DNA of 15,851 nucleotides from Limiplasma sp045540635 (GTDB lineage Bacteria; Bacillota; Clostridia; Christensenellales; Aristaeellaceae): positions 1 to 15,851 of the forward strand of contig JAZQHO010000219.1 of NCBI GenBank assembly GCA_045540635.1. Reading direction: 5' to 3'. Shown in pieces: positions 1 through 6,602 of this stretch. Position 1 is the first letter of the stretch. Each line of letters starts with the position of its first letter. The notes under the pieces were generated by a model that saw only the letters and a program-made list of their open reading frames with translations, was not told the DNA's origin and searched no databases. The position numbers and the translations under genes were made by a program.

Positions 1-1
1 A

Positions 2-46
2 CCGCTTGGCCTCCGACTTACCGGGTCCTTTGCTTGCAAACGCCAT
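2..46 (-). CDS. Possible start of a divergent gene cut by the window edge, perhaps a LacI-family regulator
   Basis: An ATG on the minus strand at 46-44 opens a frame that runs 15 codons to the window edge (MAFASKGPGKSEAKR). Only this much is visible. The stretch is basic, like the tail that often precedes a LacI helix-turn-helix, and a LacI-type palindrome lies 14 bp upstream at 60-71. That would fit an autoregulated divergent regulator. No good ribosome binding site precedes this ATG, so it could also be non-coding or the start could be elsewhere. The family guess is inference from context only. Confidence 0.22.
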   Translation of the reverse strand, partial: MAFASKGPGKSEAKR

Positions 47-71
47 TGGTTTTGTATTTGCAAACGTTTGC
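34..71. promoter_or_regulatory. Candidate LacI-family operator: perfect palindrome plus an upstream half-site
   Basis: GCAAACGTTTGC at 60-71 is a perfect 12-bp palindrome centred on CG, the shape expected of LacI-family sites. The string TTGCAAACG occurs twice, at 34-42 and 58-66, 24 bp apart. The palindrome ends 9 bp before the -35 box of the diguanylate cyclase promoter, so it could control that gene, a divergent gene, or both. The regulator is not known. Confidence 0.45.
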
Positions 72-80
72 GTTTTTTCT

Positions 81-109
81 TTGACACCGGATAGGAAAAA
101 TGATATGAT
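81..109 (+). promoter_or_regulatory. Sigma-70-type promoter of the diguanylate cyclase
   Basis: TTGACA (81-86), a 17-bp spacer and TATGAT (104-109) form a near-consensus promoter. TGA immediately before the -10 gives an extended TGn element. Transcription should start about 30 bases before the ATG at 146. Confidence 0.8.
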
Positions 110-145
110 GTATGCACAAACAGAACAGAATGCGAGGTGACCGCC

Positions 146-1480
146 ATGCTGTGGAAGCCCATCGCCGAGGCACTTTTGGAGGACAGCGACAGCATCCTTT
201 ATGTAACCCGGATTTCTGACAACCGTCTCGTTTATATCAACAAGCAGGCAAAGCTGGAGTGCGGTCTGCCGGAGGATGATATCTCCTATGAAGGGCAGCT
301 GTGCCACAAGCTGCTGCACGGTTACGATGAACCCTGCCCCTATTGCAAGCGCAATATGATCAACCACCATGATTTTTACCGCTGGCGCTTCTACCACGAG
401 GCAGGGGGTATGCACTACTGGGTAAAGGATAAAATCATCACGCTCAACGGCGAGGATTGTCATATGCAGATGGCTGTACATATGACCGAGCAGCTTGAAA
501 ACGAGCGCAAGATCATGCGGGAGCTGGAGAAAGAACGCATCCTTCTGAAATGTGTGAAAACGCTGGAGAGCAACGTAGCCACCAAGAATGCCGTGGATGC
601 TCTTCTTGAGATCGTTGCCCGGTACTTTAACGGCGACCGTGCCTACCTTTTCGAGTTTGATTATGATAAGCAGGTGACAAACAACACCTACGAATGGGCC
701 GCTGATGGGGTGGAGCCTGCCATCGGCTTTTTGCAGGAGGTGCCCCTGTCGGTGATCCAGACATGGATCGATGCCTTCCATCAACTGGGCAGCTTCTACA
801 TTCCCGATCTGGACGAGAATGTGGACAGATCCTCTGATACTTACCGTATACTGGAGATGCAGGGTATACGCAGCCTGATCGCCGTACCGCTGGAACAGGA
901 TGGGCAGATCATCGGCTTTTTCGGTGTGGATAACCCCCGTAAGAATTACGAGGATATTTCTCTGCTCTCCGCCATCTCTGTGTTCATTCTCAACGCATTG
1001 GAGAAACGCGCCTACCATGCCCTGCTGGAGAAGCTCAGCTGGGAGGATGGGCTGACAGGGCTCTACAACCGTCACCGCTTCAACCGTGCATTGGAGGAGA
1101 TGAGCCGCCGGGTGCCGGAGCAGCTTGCCGTTGCCTACATGGATCTGAACAACCTGAAATATACCAACGATACCTTCGGGCACGAAGCCGGTGATTCGCT
1201 GATCCGTACCGCTGCCCACATCATACGACAAGTGTTCGGCGATGCCACCTACCGCATCGGTGGAGATGAGTTTGTGGCTCTGCGTACCGATATCGATGAA
1301 AAAGCCCTCCGGGGGCTGGTCGCGCAGATGAATATGCTGATGGAGCAGCACCAGACCAATGTTTCGGTGGGCTGTAGCTACCGCACAGGCAACGTGAATG
1401 CCAAGGAACAGACAGACGAAGCAGATAATGCCATGTACGCAGAAAAGCAAATCTACCGCAGGCTTCACGGCAAACGCTGA
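146..1480 (+). CDS. PAS-GAF-GGDEF diguanylate cyclase
   Basis: Predicted to make cyclic di-GMP from two GTP in response to signals sensed by its N-terminal domains. The 444-residue protein has a PAS-like domain (about 8-110), a GAF-like domain (about 143-290) and a C-terminal GGDEF domain (about 297-440). The last has DGLTGLYNR near 301-309, an intact GGDEF at 372-376 and a closing ADNAMYAEK near 426-434. The PAS part carries C53 and a CPYC pair (C64, C67), a cysteine cluster seen in some PAS domains. The RxxD product-inhibition site normally found just before GGDEF is replaced by VFGD, so feedback inhibition may be lost. There is no membrane segment or signal peptide, so it is cytoplasmic. 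The ATG at 146 is chosen because GAGGTGA (134-140) lies 5 bases upstream; a GTG at 137 is in frame but overlaps that site. It stands alone, between its own promoter and terminator. Confidence 0.93.
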   Translation: MLWKPIAEALLEDSDSILYVTRISDNRLVYINKQAKLECGLPEDDISYEGQLCHKLLHGYDEPCPYCKRNMINHHDFYRWRFYHEAGGMHYWVKDKIITLNGEDCHMQMAVHMTEQLENERKIMRELEKERILLKCVKTLESNVATKNAVDALLEIVARYFNGDRAYLFEFDYDKQVTNNTYEWAADGVEPAIGFLQEVPLSVIQTWIDAFHQLGSFYIPDLDENVDRSSDTYRILEMQGIRSLIAVPLEQDGQIIGFFGVDNPRKNYEDISLLSAISVFILNALEKRAYHALLEKLSWEDGLTGLYNRHRFNRALEEMSRRVPEQLAVAYMDLNNLKYTNDTFGHEAGDSLIRTAAHIIRQVFGDATYRIGGDEFVALRTDIDEKALRGLVAQMNMLMEQHQTNVSVGCSYRTGNVNAKEQTDEADNAMYAEKQIYRRLHGKR

Positions 1481-1491
1481 AGCGCACTCCT

Positions 1492-1524
1492 TTTGCCGCC
1501 CGCGCGCGGGCGGCAAACTTTTTC
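1492..1524 (+). terminator. Rho-independent terminator after the diguanylate cyclase
   Basis: TTTGCCGCCCGCG (1492-1504) is followed directly by its exact complement (1505-1517), giving a perfect 26-bp palindrome, then CTTTTTC. The stem is very GC-rich and should end the upstream transcript just before the tRNA promoter. Confidence 0.85.
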
Positions 1525-1546
1525 TTCACTTTTATGCAAATTGCAG

Positions 1547-1575
1547 TTGACAAATGCGAGGTCTTATGCTACAAT
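1547..1575 (+). promoter_or_regulatory. Promoter of the tRNA operon
   Basis: TTGACA (1547-1552), exactly 17 bp, then TACAAT (1570-1575) with an extended TGC just before the -10. This strong stable-RNA-type promoter lies about 40 bases before the first tRNA. Confidence 0.85.
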
Positions 1576-1618
1576 TCCATATTGTTAGCGGCCTCGCAGA
1601 GGTTCTCCCCAAAGGCAT

Positions 1619-1695
<77 letters not shown>

Positions 1696-1702
1696 ATTCC
1701 AT

Positions 1703-1778
1703 GGTGGATATAGTTCAGTGGTAGAGCGCCAGATTGTGGCTCTGGAAGTCGTGGGTTCGAACCCCACTATCCACCCCA
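1703..1778 (+). tRNA. tRNA-His (anticodon GUG)
   Basis: The acceptor GTGGATA pairs with TATCCAC. The extra G at 1703 faces C1775, the G-1:C73 pair that marks histidine tRNAs. The anticodon is GTG within loop TTGTGGC. CCA is encoded at 1776-1778. Confidence 0.97.
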
Positions 1779-1785
1779 CTTACCT

Positions 1786-1860
1786 TGGGGTATCGCCAAG
1801 TGGTAAGGCACGGGACTTTGACTCCCGCATTCGTAGGTTCAAATCCTGCTACCCCAGCCA
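1786..1860 (+). tRNA. tRNA-Gln (anticodon UUG)
   Basis: The acceptor TGGGGTA pairs with TACCCCA, with discriminator G and encoded CCA at 1858-1860. The anticodon stem CGGGA/TCCCG closes the loop CTTTGAC, giving anticodon TTG. It is the last of the three co-transcribed tRNAs. Confidence 0.97.
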
Positions 1861-1874
1861 TTTGACGATAAGCC

Positions 1875-1917
1875 AAACAAAGAACCGGGATCGTAAGATC
1901 CCGGTTCTTTGTTTTTC
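1875..1917 (+). terminator. Terminator of the tRNA operon
   Basis: An 18-bp perfect stem (1875-1892 with 1897-1914) closes a GTAA tetraloop and runs into GTTTTTC. It lies 15 bases after the last tRNA. The reverse strand also has a T-rich end, so it may work in both directions. Confidence 0.9.
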
Positions 1918-1930
1918 TCTTAGGCCGCAT

Positions 1931-1976
1931 ACAAAAAACCGCCCGCTGCACAAAGCTTGTGCAAACAGGCGGTTTT
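1931..1976 (-). terminator. Terminator of the csoR-copA operon
   Basis: Read leftward, AAAACCGCC (1976-1968) pairs with GGCGGTTTT (1943-1935), followed by TTGT. An inner helix TGCACAA/TTGTGCA (1947-1953 with 1957-1963) extends the hairpin. It begins 14 bases after the copA stop codon. Confidence 0.8.
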
Positions 1977-1989
1977 GCCTTGCAGGCTG

Positions 1990-2193
1990 TCAGCCGATCA
2001 CAGTATAGCCCTGATCCTCCACGGTTTTCTTGAGCAGAGCATCCTCCACGGGGGCGTTCAAAGTAATGACGGCGGTGCCGTTCTCGTGGCTTACCACAGC
2101 CTCTACCACCTGAGGCAGTTCCTCCAGCACCTTCTTCACACGGCCGGAGCAGTGGCCGCACATCATGCCTTCGATCTTCATGGTCTTTTCCAT
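1990..2193 (-). CDS. Internal copZ-like copper chaperone, possible separate product from within copA
   Basis: The last 67 codons of copA form a complete metal-binding domain that begins MEKTMKIEGMMCGHC, the size and shape of a free CopZ chaperone. In frame, exactly 8 bases before this ATG (2193-2191), is AAAGGAGGT (2209-2201), a near-perfect ribosome binding site inside the copA reading frame. It lies in the linker between the last pump helix region and the domain, where protein constraint is low. I infer that the cell may make both a full-length pump with a tethered chaperone and a free chaperone. A chance SD, or a relic of a former separate copZ gene fused to copA, is the alternative. Confidence 0.5.
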   Translation of the reverse strand: MEKTMKIEGMMCGHCSGRVKKVLEELPQVVEAVVSHENGTAVITLNAPVEDALLKKTVEDQGYTVIG

Positions 2194-4494
2194 TGGTTTT
2201 ACCTCCTTTGCAGGTTTGATTTTTCTATCCTTACTCCCATTGCGGATATCGATCAGATTCAGCCGCAATGCGTTGGATACCACACAGAAGCTGCTCAGGC
2301 TCATAGCAGCGGCACCGAACATGGGGTTCAGCTTCCAGCCCAGCAGACCGATGAACACGCCCGCCGCCAGCGGAATGCCGATCACATTATAGCAGAAAGC
2401 CCAGAACAGGTTCTGGTGGATGGTGCGCAGCGTGGCACGACTCAAACGAAGGGCGGCAGGTACATCGCTGAGGCTGCTGTTCATCAGCACCACATCGGCG
2501 GCATCGATGGCAACATCCGTACCGGCACCAATGGCGATGCCGATATCTGCACGGGTCAGCGCCGGCGCATCGTTGACACCGTCACCAACCATGATCACCT
2601 TTCCGCCGCTTTGCAGACGGCGCACAACATTCTCCTTGCCCTGTGGCAGTACATCGGCGATCACCTCATCCACACCGGCCAGTTTGCCCACTGCTTCTGC
2701 CGTGCGGCGGTTATCGCCAGTGAGCATGACCACCCGCACACCCATGTTCTTCAGTTCTTCCACAGCGCGTGGGCTATCCTGCTTGAGGGTATCCGCAACA
2801 GCGATCACACCCAGCAGCTTTTCATCCCGGCTGAAGAGCAGGGGCGTTTTGCCTTGGGAGGCAAGGGCATCCAGCATCTCCCGAACCGCCGTCGGCACGC
2901 TTCCGTAGCTGCTCAGATAAGCCAGATTACCACCTCTGAGCGTAGCGCCACCCAGCTGAGCAGTAAGACCATTACCCGGCACAGCCCGGAAGCCCTCCAC
3001 CTCCGACAGAATACATCCGTTCTGCTGCGCATACTCCACCACCGCTTTTGCCAGTGGATGCTCGCTCTTGGCTTCCAGCGCATAAGCGCTCGCCAGCAGC
3101 TCCTGTGCGGTTACATCCACCTGCGGCAGTACATCTGTGACCACCGGCGTGCCGTTAGTCAGCGTGCCGGTCTTATCCAGCACAACGATCTGACCCTTGC
3201 CGGTCTCCTCCAGTGAAGCGGCGTTCTTGAACAAAATGCCGTTTTTGGCTCCCACCCCGTTGCCCACCATGATGGCAACCGGCGTTGCCAGCCCCAGCGC
3301 ACAGGGGCAGCTGATAACCAGCACCGAGATGCCCCGTGCCAGCGCATAGCCGAAGCTCTCGCCCAGCAAAAGCCACACCAGAATGGTGATGACCGCAATG
3401 GTGATGACCACCGGCACGAAGATACCTGACACCTTGTCCGCCTCCTTGGCAATGGGGGCCTTGGTTGCTGCCGCATCGCTCACCATGCGGATGATCTGGC
3501 TGAGGGTGGTATCCTGCCCCACGCGGGTGGCGCGGCAGCGCAGATAGCCGCTGCGGTTGGTGGTGGCTGCAGATACAGAGCTGCCCACAGTCTTATCCAC
3601 CGGGATGCTCTCGCCGGTCAATGCGGATTCGTCAACAGCGCTTTCTCCGTCCTCCACCACGCCATCCACCGGGATGTGCTCGCCGGGACGCACCACAAAA
3701 AAGTCGCCTGCCTTTACCTGCTCAACAGGTGTTTCCACTTCTGCCCCGTCCACCCACAGGGTGGCAGTCTTGGGCGAAAGACGCATCAGGCTCTTGAGGG
3801 CATCGGTGGTCTTGCCTTTGGAACGGGCTTCCAGCAGCTTGCCCACCGTGATCAACGTAAGGATCATGGCTGCAGATTCAAAATAGAACTCATGCAGATA
3901 GTGGGCAGCGCCCGCCGCATTGCCCTGCGCCTGCAGGCCGGTCATGGCAAACAGTGCATACACGCTGTAGCAGAAGGAGGCCGCAGAGCCCAGCGCCACC
4001 AGTGTATCCATATTGGGGGCACCCTTCAGCAGCCCTTTGAAGCCGTTGATAAAGAACTTCTGATTGATGACCATGACGATGGCCGCCAGCAGCAGCTGCA
4101 AAAGCCCCACCGCCACAGGATTGTTTTGAAAGAAGGCAGGCAGCGGCCAGCCCCACATACCATGCCCCATGGAAACATACATCAGCACCGCAAGAAAGCC
4201 CACAGAGGCAATGAGGCGGCGCTTGAGCTTCGGGGTCTCGTGGTCGGCGAGGGCTTCCTCGTCGTTTGCAATGGCGACACTGTTCTGCTGCTCCGCTCCC
4301 TTGGGTGCGGCACCGTACCCGGCAGCCTCCACCGCTGCAATGATGGCAGCATCAGCAGCCGTGCCCTCAACACCCATGCTGTTGGTCAGCAGACTGACGG
4401 AGCAGGCGCTAACACCTGCGACGGCAGATACAGCCTTCTCCACACGGGCGCTGCACGCAGCGCAGCTCATGCCCGTAACGGTAAATTGCTTCAT
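1990..4494 (-). CDS. copA: Copper-exporting P1B-type ATPase with a C-terminal CopZ-like domain
   Basis: An 834-residue Cu(I) efflux pump that uses ATP to move copper out across the cell membrane. The N-terminal metal-binding domain has GMSCAAC (C11, C14). The actuator loop has TGES (293-296), the transport site has CPC (396-398), and phosphorylation falls on D440 in DKTGT. Further motifs are HP (479-480), TGDN (592-595) and GDGVND (637-642). The last two membrane helices carry YN (702-703) and MSLSS (731-735). CPC, YN and MxxSS together mark the copper (P1B-1) subgroup. Residues 768-834 add a second metal-binding domain, with C779 and C782, in the unusual C-terminal position. The start at 4494 has AAGGAGC 7 bases upstream, and that site overlaps the csoR stop. 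csoR ends 12 bases before, so the two form an operon under copper control. Confidence 0.96.
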   Translation of the reverse strand: MKQFTVTGMSCAACSARVEKAVSAVAGVSACSVSLLTNSMGVEGTAADAAIIAAVEAAGYGAAPKGAEQQNSVAIANDEEALADHETPKLKRRLIASVGFLAVLMYVSMGHGMWGWPLPAFFQNNPVAVGLLQLLLAAIVMVINQKFFINGFKGLLKGAPNMDTLVALGSAASFCYSVYALFAMTGLQAQGNAAGAAHYLHEFYFESAAMILTLITVGKLLEARSKGKTTDALKSLMRLSPKTATLWVDGAEVETPVEQVKAGDFFVVRPGEHIPVDGVVEDGESAVDESALTGESIPVDKTVGSSVSAATTNRSGYLRCRATRVGQDTTLSQIIRMVSDAAATKAPIAKEADKVSGIFVPVVITIAVITILVWLLLGESFGYALARGISVLVISCPCALGLATPVAIMVGNGVGAKNGILFKNAASLEETGKGQIVVLDKTGTLTNGTPVVTDVLPQVDVTAQELLASAYALEAKSEHPLAKAVVEYAQQNGCILSEVEGFRAVPGNGLTAQLGGATLRGGNLAYLSSYGSVPTAVREMLDALASQGKTPLLFSRDEKLLGVIAVADTLKQDSPRAVEELKNMGVRVVMLTGDNRRTAEAVGKLAGVDEVIADVLPQGKENVVRRLQSGGKVIMVGDGVNDAPALTRADIGIAIGAGTDVAIDAADVVLMNSSLSDVPAALRLSRATLRTIHQNLFWAFCYNVIGIPLAAGVFIGLLGWKLNPMFGAAAMSLSSFCVVSNALRLNLIDIRNGSKDRKIKPAKEVKPMEKTMKIEGMMCGHCSGRVKKVLEELPQVVEAVVSHENGTAVITLNAPVEDALLKKTVEDQGYTVIG
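2201..2209 (-). promoter_or_regulatory. Internal ribosome binding site inside copA
   Basis: AAAGGAGGT on the minus strand lies 8 bases before the in-frame ATG at 2193. It is as strong as the SD sites that start real genes in this window. Confidence 0.55.
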
Positions 4495-4506
4495 GTTTTC
4501 AGCTCC

Positions 4507-4803
4507 TTATTTCATCAGCTTGTGCAGGGTGGCGATCAGTTCCTCCACAGTATCCTCCCGTCCTGCGGCAATATCCTCTTTTACACAGGTGCGGATGTGT
4601 TCCCCCAGCAGTTCCTTGCTGAAAGCATTGAGAGCGGCATTGGCAGCCGCCACCTGCACCAGAATATCTATACAGTAGGCATTCTTCTCCACCATGCCCT
4701 TTATGCCACGGATCTGCCCCTCGATGCGGCTCAAACGATGGATCAGCTGATCGTATTCGGTTTGGGTGCGTTCCTTGGTCTTATGGCAATGCTTGCAGGG
4801 CAC
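4507..4803 (-). CDS. csoR: CsoR-family copper-sensing repressor
   Basis: A 98-residue all-helical repressor of the CsoR/RcnR family, which releases its operator when Cu(I) binds. The core HRLSRIEGQIRGIKGMVE (about 22-39) is typical of the family. The copper ligands fall at C44, H69 and C73, with the 25- and 4-residue spacing of the Cys-His-Cys set in CsoR. An extra N-terminal CKHC may bind metal too. It is first in the operon with copA. The start is a GTG at 4803 with GCGAGGTG just upstream. A GTG at 4812 is in frame but overlaps that site and would add three residues. The promoter carries a matching box at 4842-4858, so autoregulation is expected. Confidence 0.93.
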   Translation of the reverse strand: MPCKHCHKTKERTQTEYDQLIHRLSRIEGQIRGIKGMVEKNAYCIDILVQVAAANAALNAFSKELLGEHIRTCVKEDIAAGREDTVEELIATLHKLMK

Positions 4804-4816
4804 CGCGAACACCTCG

Positions 4817-4838
4817 CTTGTTAGTTATCACTAACAAG
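4817..4838. promoter_or_regulatory. Second palindromic operator candidate over the csoR start site
   Basis: CTTGTTAGT (4817-4825) and ACTAACAAG (4830-4838) are perfect 9-bp inverted arms around TATC. The element covers the predicted transcription start and lies between the -10 box and the ribosome binding site. It does not look like a CsoR site, so a second regulator is likely, or it forms a small hairpin at the 5' end of the message. I cannot assign the protein. Confidence 0.5.
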
Positions 4839-4865
4839 TATATACCCCCATGGGGTATCTGTCAA
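4837..4865 (-). promoter_or_regulatory. Promoter of csoR-copA
   Basis: Read leftward, TTGACA (4865-4860), a 17-bp spacer and TATACT (4842-4837) form a near-consensus promoter. The start of transcription should fall near 4830, inside the palindrome at 4817-4838. Confidence 0.85.
4842..4858. promoter_or_regulatory. CsoR-type copper operator
   Basis: ATACCCC and GGGGTAT form a 7-bp inverted repeat around a 3-bp centre. This resembles known CsoR sites, which are G/C tracts flanked by TA. It fills the spacer between the -35 and -10 boxes of the csoR promoter, so a bound repressor would block RNA polymerase. Confidence 0.75.
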
Positions 4866-4917
4866 CTGCATATGCATTACAATTGACATTCTTTTATGCA
4901 GTTATCGCATGGTTTTC

Positions 4918-4959
4918 TGCGTTGTTTCATGGTATGATAGCAGACAAGAAAACAACGCA
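4918..4959. promoter_or_regulatory. Inverted repeat flanking the fucosidase -10 box
   Basis: TGCGTTGTTT (4918-4927) and AAACAACGCA (4950-4959) are exact 10-bp inverted arms, 32 bp centre to centre, about three helical turns. They bracket the predicted -10 box. The left arm lies upstream of the predicted start, so this is more likely a protein-binding site than an RNA hairpin. Confidence 0.5.
4930..4938 (+). promoter_or_regulatory. Extended -10 promoter of the fucosidase gene
   Basis: TGG followed by TATGAT (4933-4938) is an extended -10 element. The matching -35 position (4910-4915, TGGTTT) is weak, which is usual for extended -10 promoters. The predicted start is near 4945, about 75 bases before the ATG. 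Confidence 0.55.
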
Positions 4960-5018
4960 AGTTCCGCTGCGGCGGCAAACAATTGAAGCAATCCCCCCAT
5001 CATCAAGGAGGAAACACC

Positions 5019-6482
5019 ATGAGCAAACGTTTTGAGCCCACCTTTGAATCTCTGCACGAATATTCTGCCCCCGAATGGTTCCGGGATGCCAAATTCGGTA
5101 TCTGGAGCCACTGGGGCCCCCAGAGCGTGCCCATGTTCGGCGACTGGTACGCCCGCAACATGTACATCGAAGGCACTGCCCAGTACGAATACCACCTGCG
5201 CCACTACGGGCACCCCTCCAAGTTTGGCTACAAGGACATCTGCGCCCTGTGGAAGGCTGAAAACTTTGACCCCGAGGGACTGATGGAGAAATACTACAAG
5301 GCCGGTGCCCGGTACTTTATGTCTCAGGGCACGCACCACGACCATTTTTTCAACTACGATTCCAAGATCAACCGCATGAACAGCGTAAATGTGGGCCCCG
5401 GTAAGGATATCCTCGCCCTGTGGAAGGCTGCGGCCGATAAATACGGCATGCCCTTCGGCATCAGCGAGCATCTAGGCGCTTCCTTTGCATGGTGGCGGGT
5501 GAACAAGGGCTGCGACAAAACCGGCCCCTACGCCGGGGTGCCCTACGATGGCAACGATCCCGCATGGGAGGACTTTTACTTTGCCAACCAGGAGCACGGC
5601 ACGGACGATCCCGGCAGTATTTCTCCGTGGTATACCGATAACGAGGCCTACCATGCCTATTGGAAGCGCTGCATCGGCGAGATGATCGAGCGCTTCCAGC
5701 CGGAGCTGCTCTATACTGACGGCTCTCTGCCCTTCGGCAGCCACTGGTTTGAAAACGCAGACGGCTCCACCGACGGCAGCGGCAGCTATCAGGATGGTCT
5801 GGAGATCGTAGCCAAGCTGTACAATACCTCCATCGATAAACACGGCGAAAACAAGGCCGTCTATTTGCAGAAGGACCGCAACCCCGCCATCTACAGCGTT
5901 GGCGTGCTGGATATCGAAAAGAGCCAGCTGCCGGGCATCATGCCCCAGCCCTGGCACACGGATACCTGCATCGGCAATTGGTTCTACGATGTGCACAGCC
6001 CCTACAAGCAGCCCGACCAGATCGTGGAGATGCTGGTGGATATCATCTCCAAAAACGGCGTGATGCTGCTGAACATCCTGCAGCGGCCCGACGGCACCAT
6101 CGACGAATATGCGGATTACATTCTCACCAAGATCGGCGAATGGTTCGCGGTTTGCAGCGAAGCGGTCTACGGCACCCGTCCGTGGCGGGTCTTTGGCGAG
6201 GGCGATACCCGCGTCAAGATCGAGGGCTTCCGGGAGGACAAGACCGACTGGACCCGCAACGATTTCCGCTTTGTTGAGAAGGATGGCGCAGTCTACGCCT
6301 TTATGATGGGCGCAAAGGGCGGCGATACCGTTACCCTGCGCAGCTTCGGAGAGGACGAGATCCATTCCGTGGAACTGCTGGGCTATGGCGCTGTGCCCTT
6401 CCGCAAGGATTTTGGCGTGCTGGTGGTCTCCCTGCCCGATGAGCTGCCCGCCTTCTGCGCCAATGCGCTGAAGATCCGGTAA
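5019..6482 (+). CDS. GH29 alpha-L-fucosidase, cytoplasmic
   Basis: Predicted to hydrolyse terminal alpha-L-fucose from glycans by a retaining mechanism. The 487-residue protein shows GH29 signatures: FGIWSHWG (26-33), THHDHF (105-110), near the family's KHHDGF, and LYTDG (231-235), in which D234 is the likely nucleophile. A long (beta/alpha)8 barrel is followed by a beta-rich C-terminal part from about residue 390. There is no signal peptide, so it should act on imported oligosaccharides such as fucosylated milk or mucin fragments. The ATG at 5019 is set by AAGGAGG (5005-5011), 7 bases upstream; the frame is open slightly further upstream but without a start signal. No transporter gene adjoins it in the window. 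It is monocistronic between its own promoter and a terminator. The family call is strong. The exact linkage specificity is not readable from sequence. Confidence 0.92.
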   Translation: MSKRFEPTFESLHEYSAPEWFRDAKFGIWSHWGPQSVPMFGDWYARNMYIEGTAQYEYHLRHYGHPSKFGYKDICALWKAENFDPEGLMEKYYKAGARYFMSQGTHHDHFFNYDSKINRMNSVNVGPGKDILALWKAAADKYGMPFGISEHLGASFAWWRVNKGCDKTGPYAGVPYDGNDPAWEDFYFANQEHGTDDPGSISPWYTDNEAYHAYWKRCIGEMIERFQPELLYTDGSLPFGSHWFENADGSTDGSGSYQDGLEIVAKLYNTSIDKHGENKAVYLQKDRNPAIYSVGVLDIEKSQLPGIMPQPWHTDTCIGNWFYDVHSPYKQPDQIVEMLVDIISKNGVMLLNILQRPDGTIDEYADYILTKIGEWFAVCSEAVYGTRPWRVFGEGDTRVKIEGFREDKTDWTRNDFRFVEKDGAVYAFMMGAKGGDTVTLRSFGEDEIHSVELLGYGAVPFRKDFGVLVVSLPDELPAFCANALKIR

Positions 6483-6526
6483 GAAAGCAGCGGATGTATT
6501 CCGCCTGTTTTCCGCTCCAATAGAGC

Positions 6527-6574
6527 CCCCCGCCGCACCGGAACGATCCCGGGCGGCGGGGGTGTTGTGTTTTC
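6527..6574 (+). terminator. Terminator after the fucosidase gene
   Basis: A 10-bp GC stem (6527-6536 with 6553-6562) continues as a CCGG/CCGG inner helix (6538-6541 with 6549-6552) around a 7-base loop, then TGTTGTGTTTTC. A smaller hairpin at 6490-6504 followed by CTGTTTT lies just upstream and may help. The reverse strand has no T-run, so it probably serves only the plus-strand gene. Confidence 0.75.
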
Positions 6575-6602
6575 CCGGCCCGATATAGGCCGTTTTTGTT
6601 TA

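Noticed and set aside
1957..3216. Long plus-strand open frame (419 codons) opposite copA
   Set aside because: It is antisense to a fully conserved ATPase with all its motifs, has no ribosome site and is rich in His/Gln, as expected from reading GC-rich codons backward.
3676..4824. Second long plus-strand open frame opposite copA and csoR
   Set aside because: Same reason: shadow of conserved genes, with no start signal and no recognisable domain.
4883..4888. TTGACA as the -35 box of the fucosidase promoter
   Set aside because: No acceptable -10 lies 16-18 bases downstream. The extended -10 at 4933 is too far away to pair with it.
5472..6365. Long minus-strand open frame opposite the fucosidase
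   Set aside because: Antisense shadow of a clear GH29 gene. Its Val/Ala/Gly-rich composition reflects the opposite strand's codon use.
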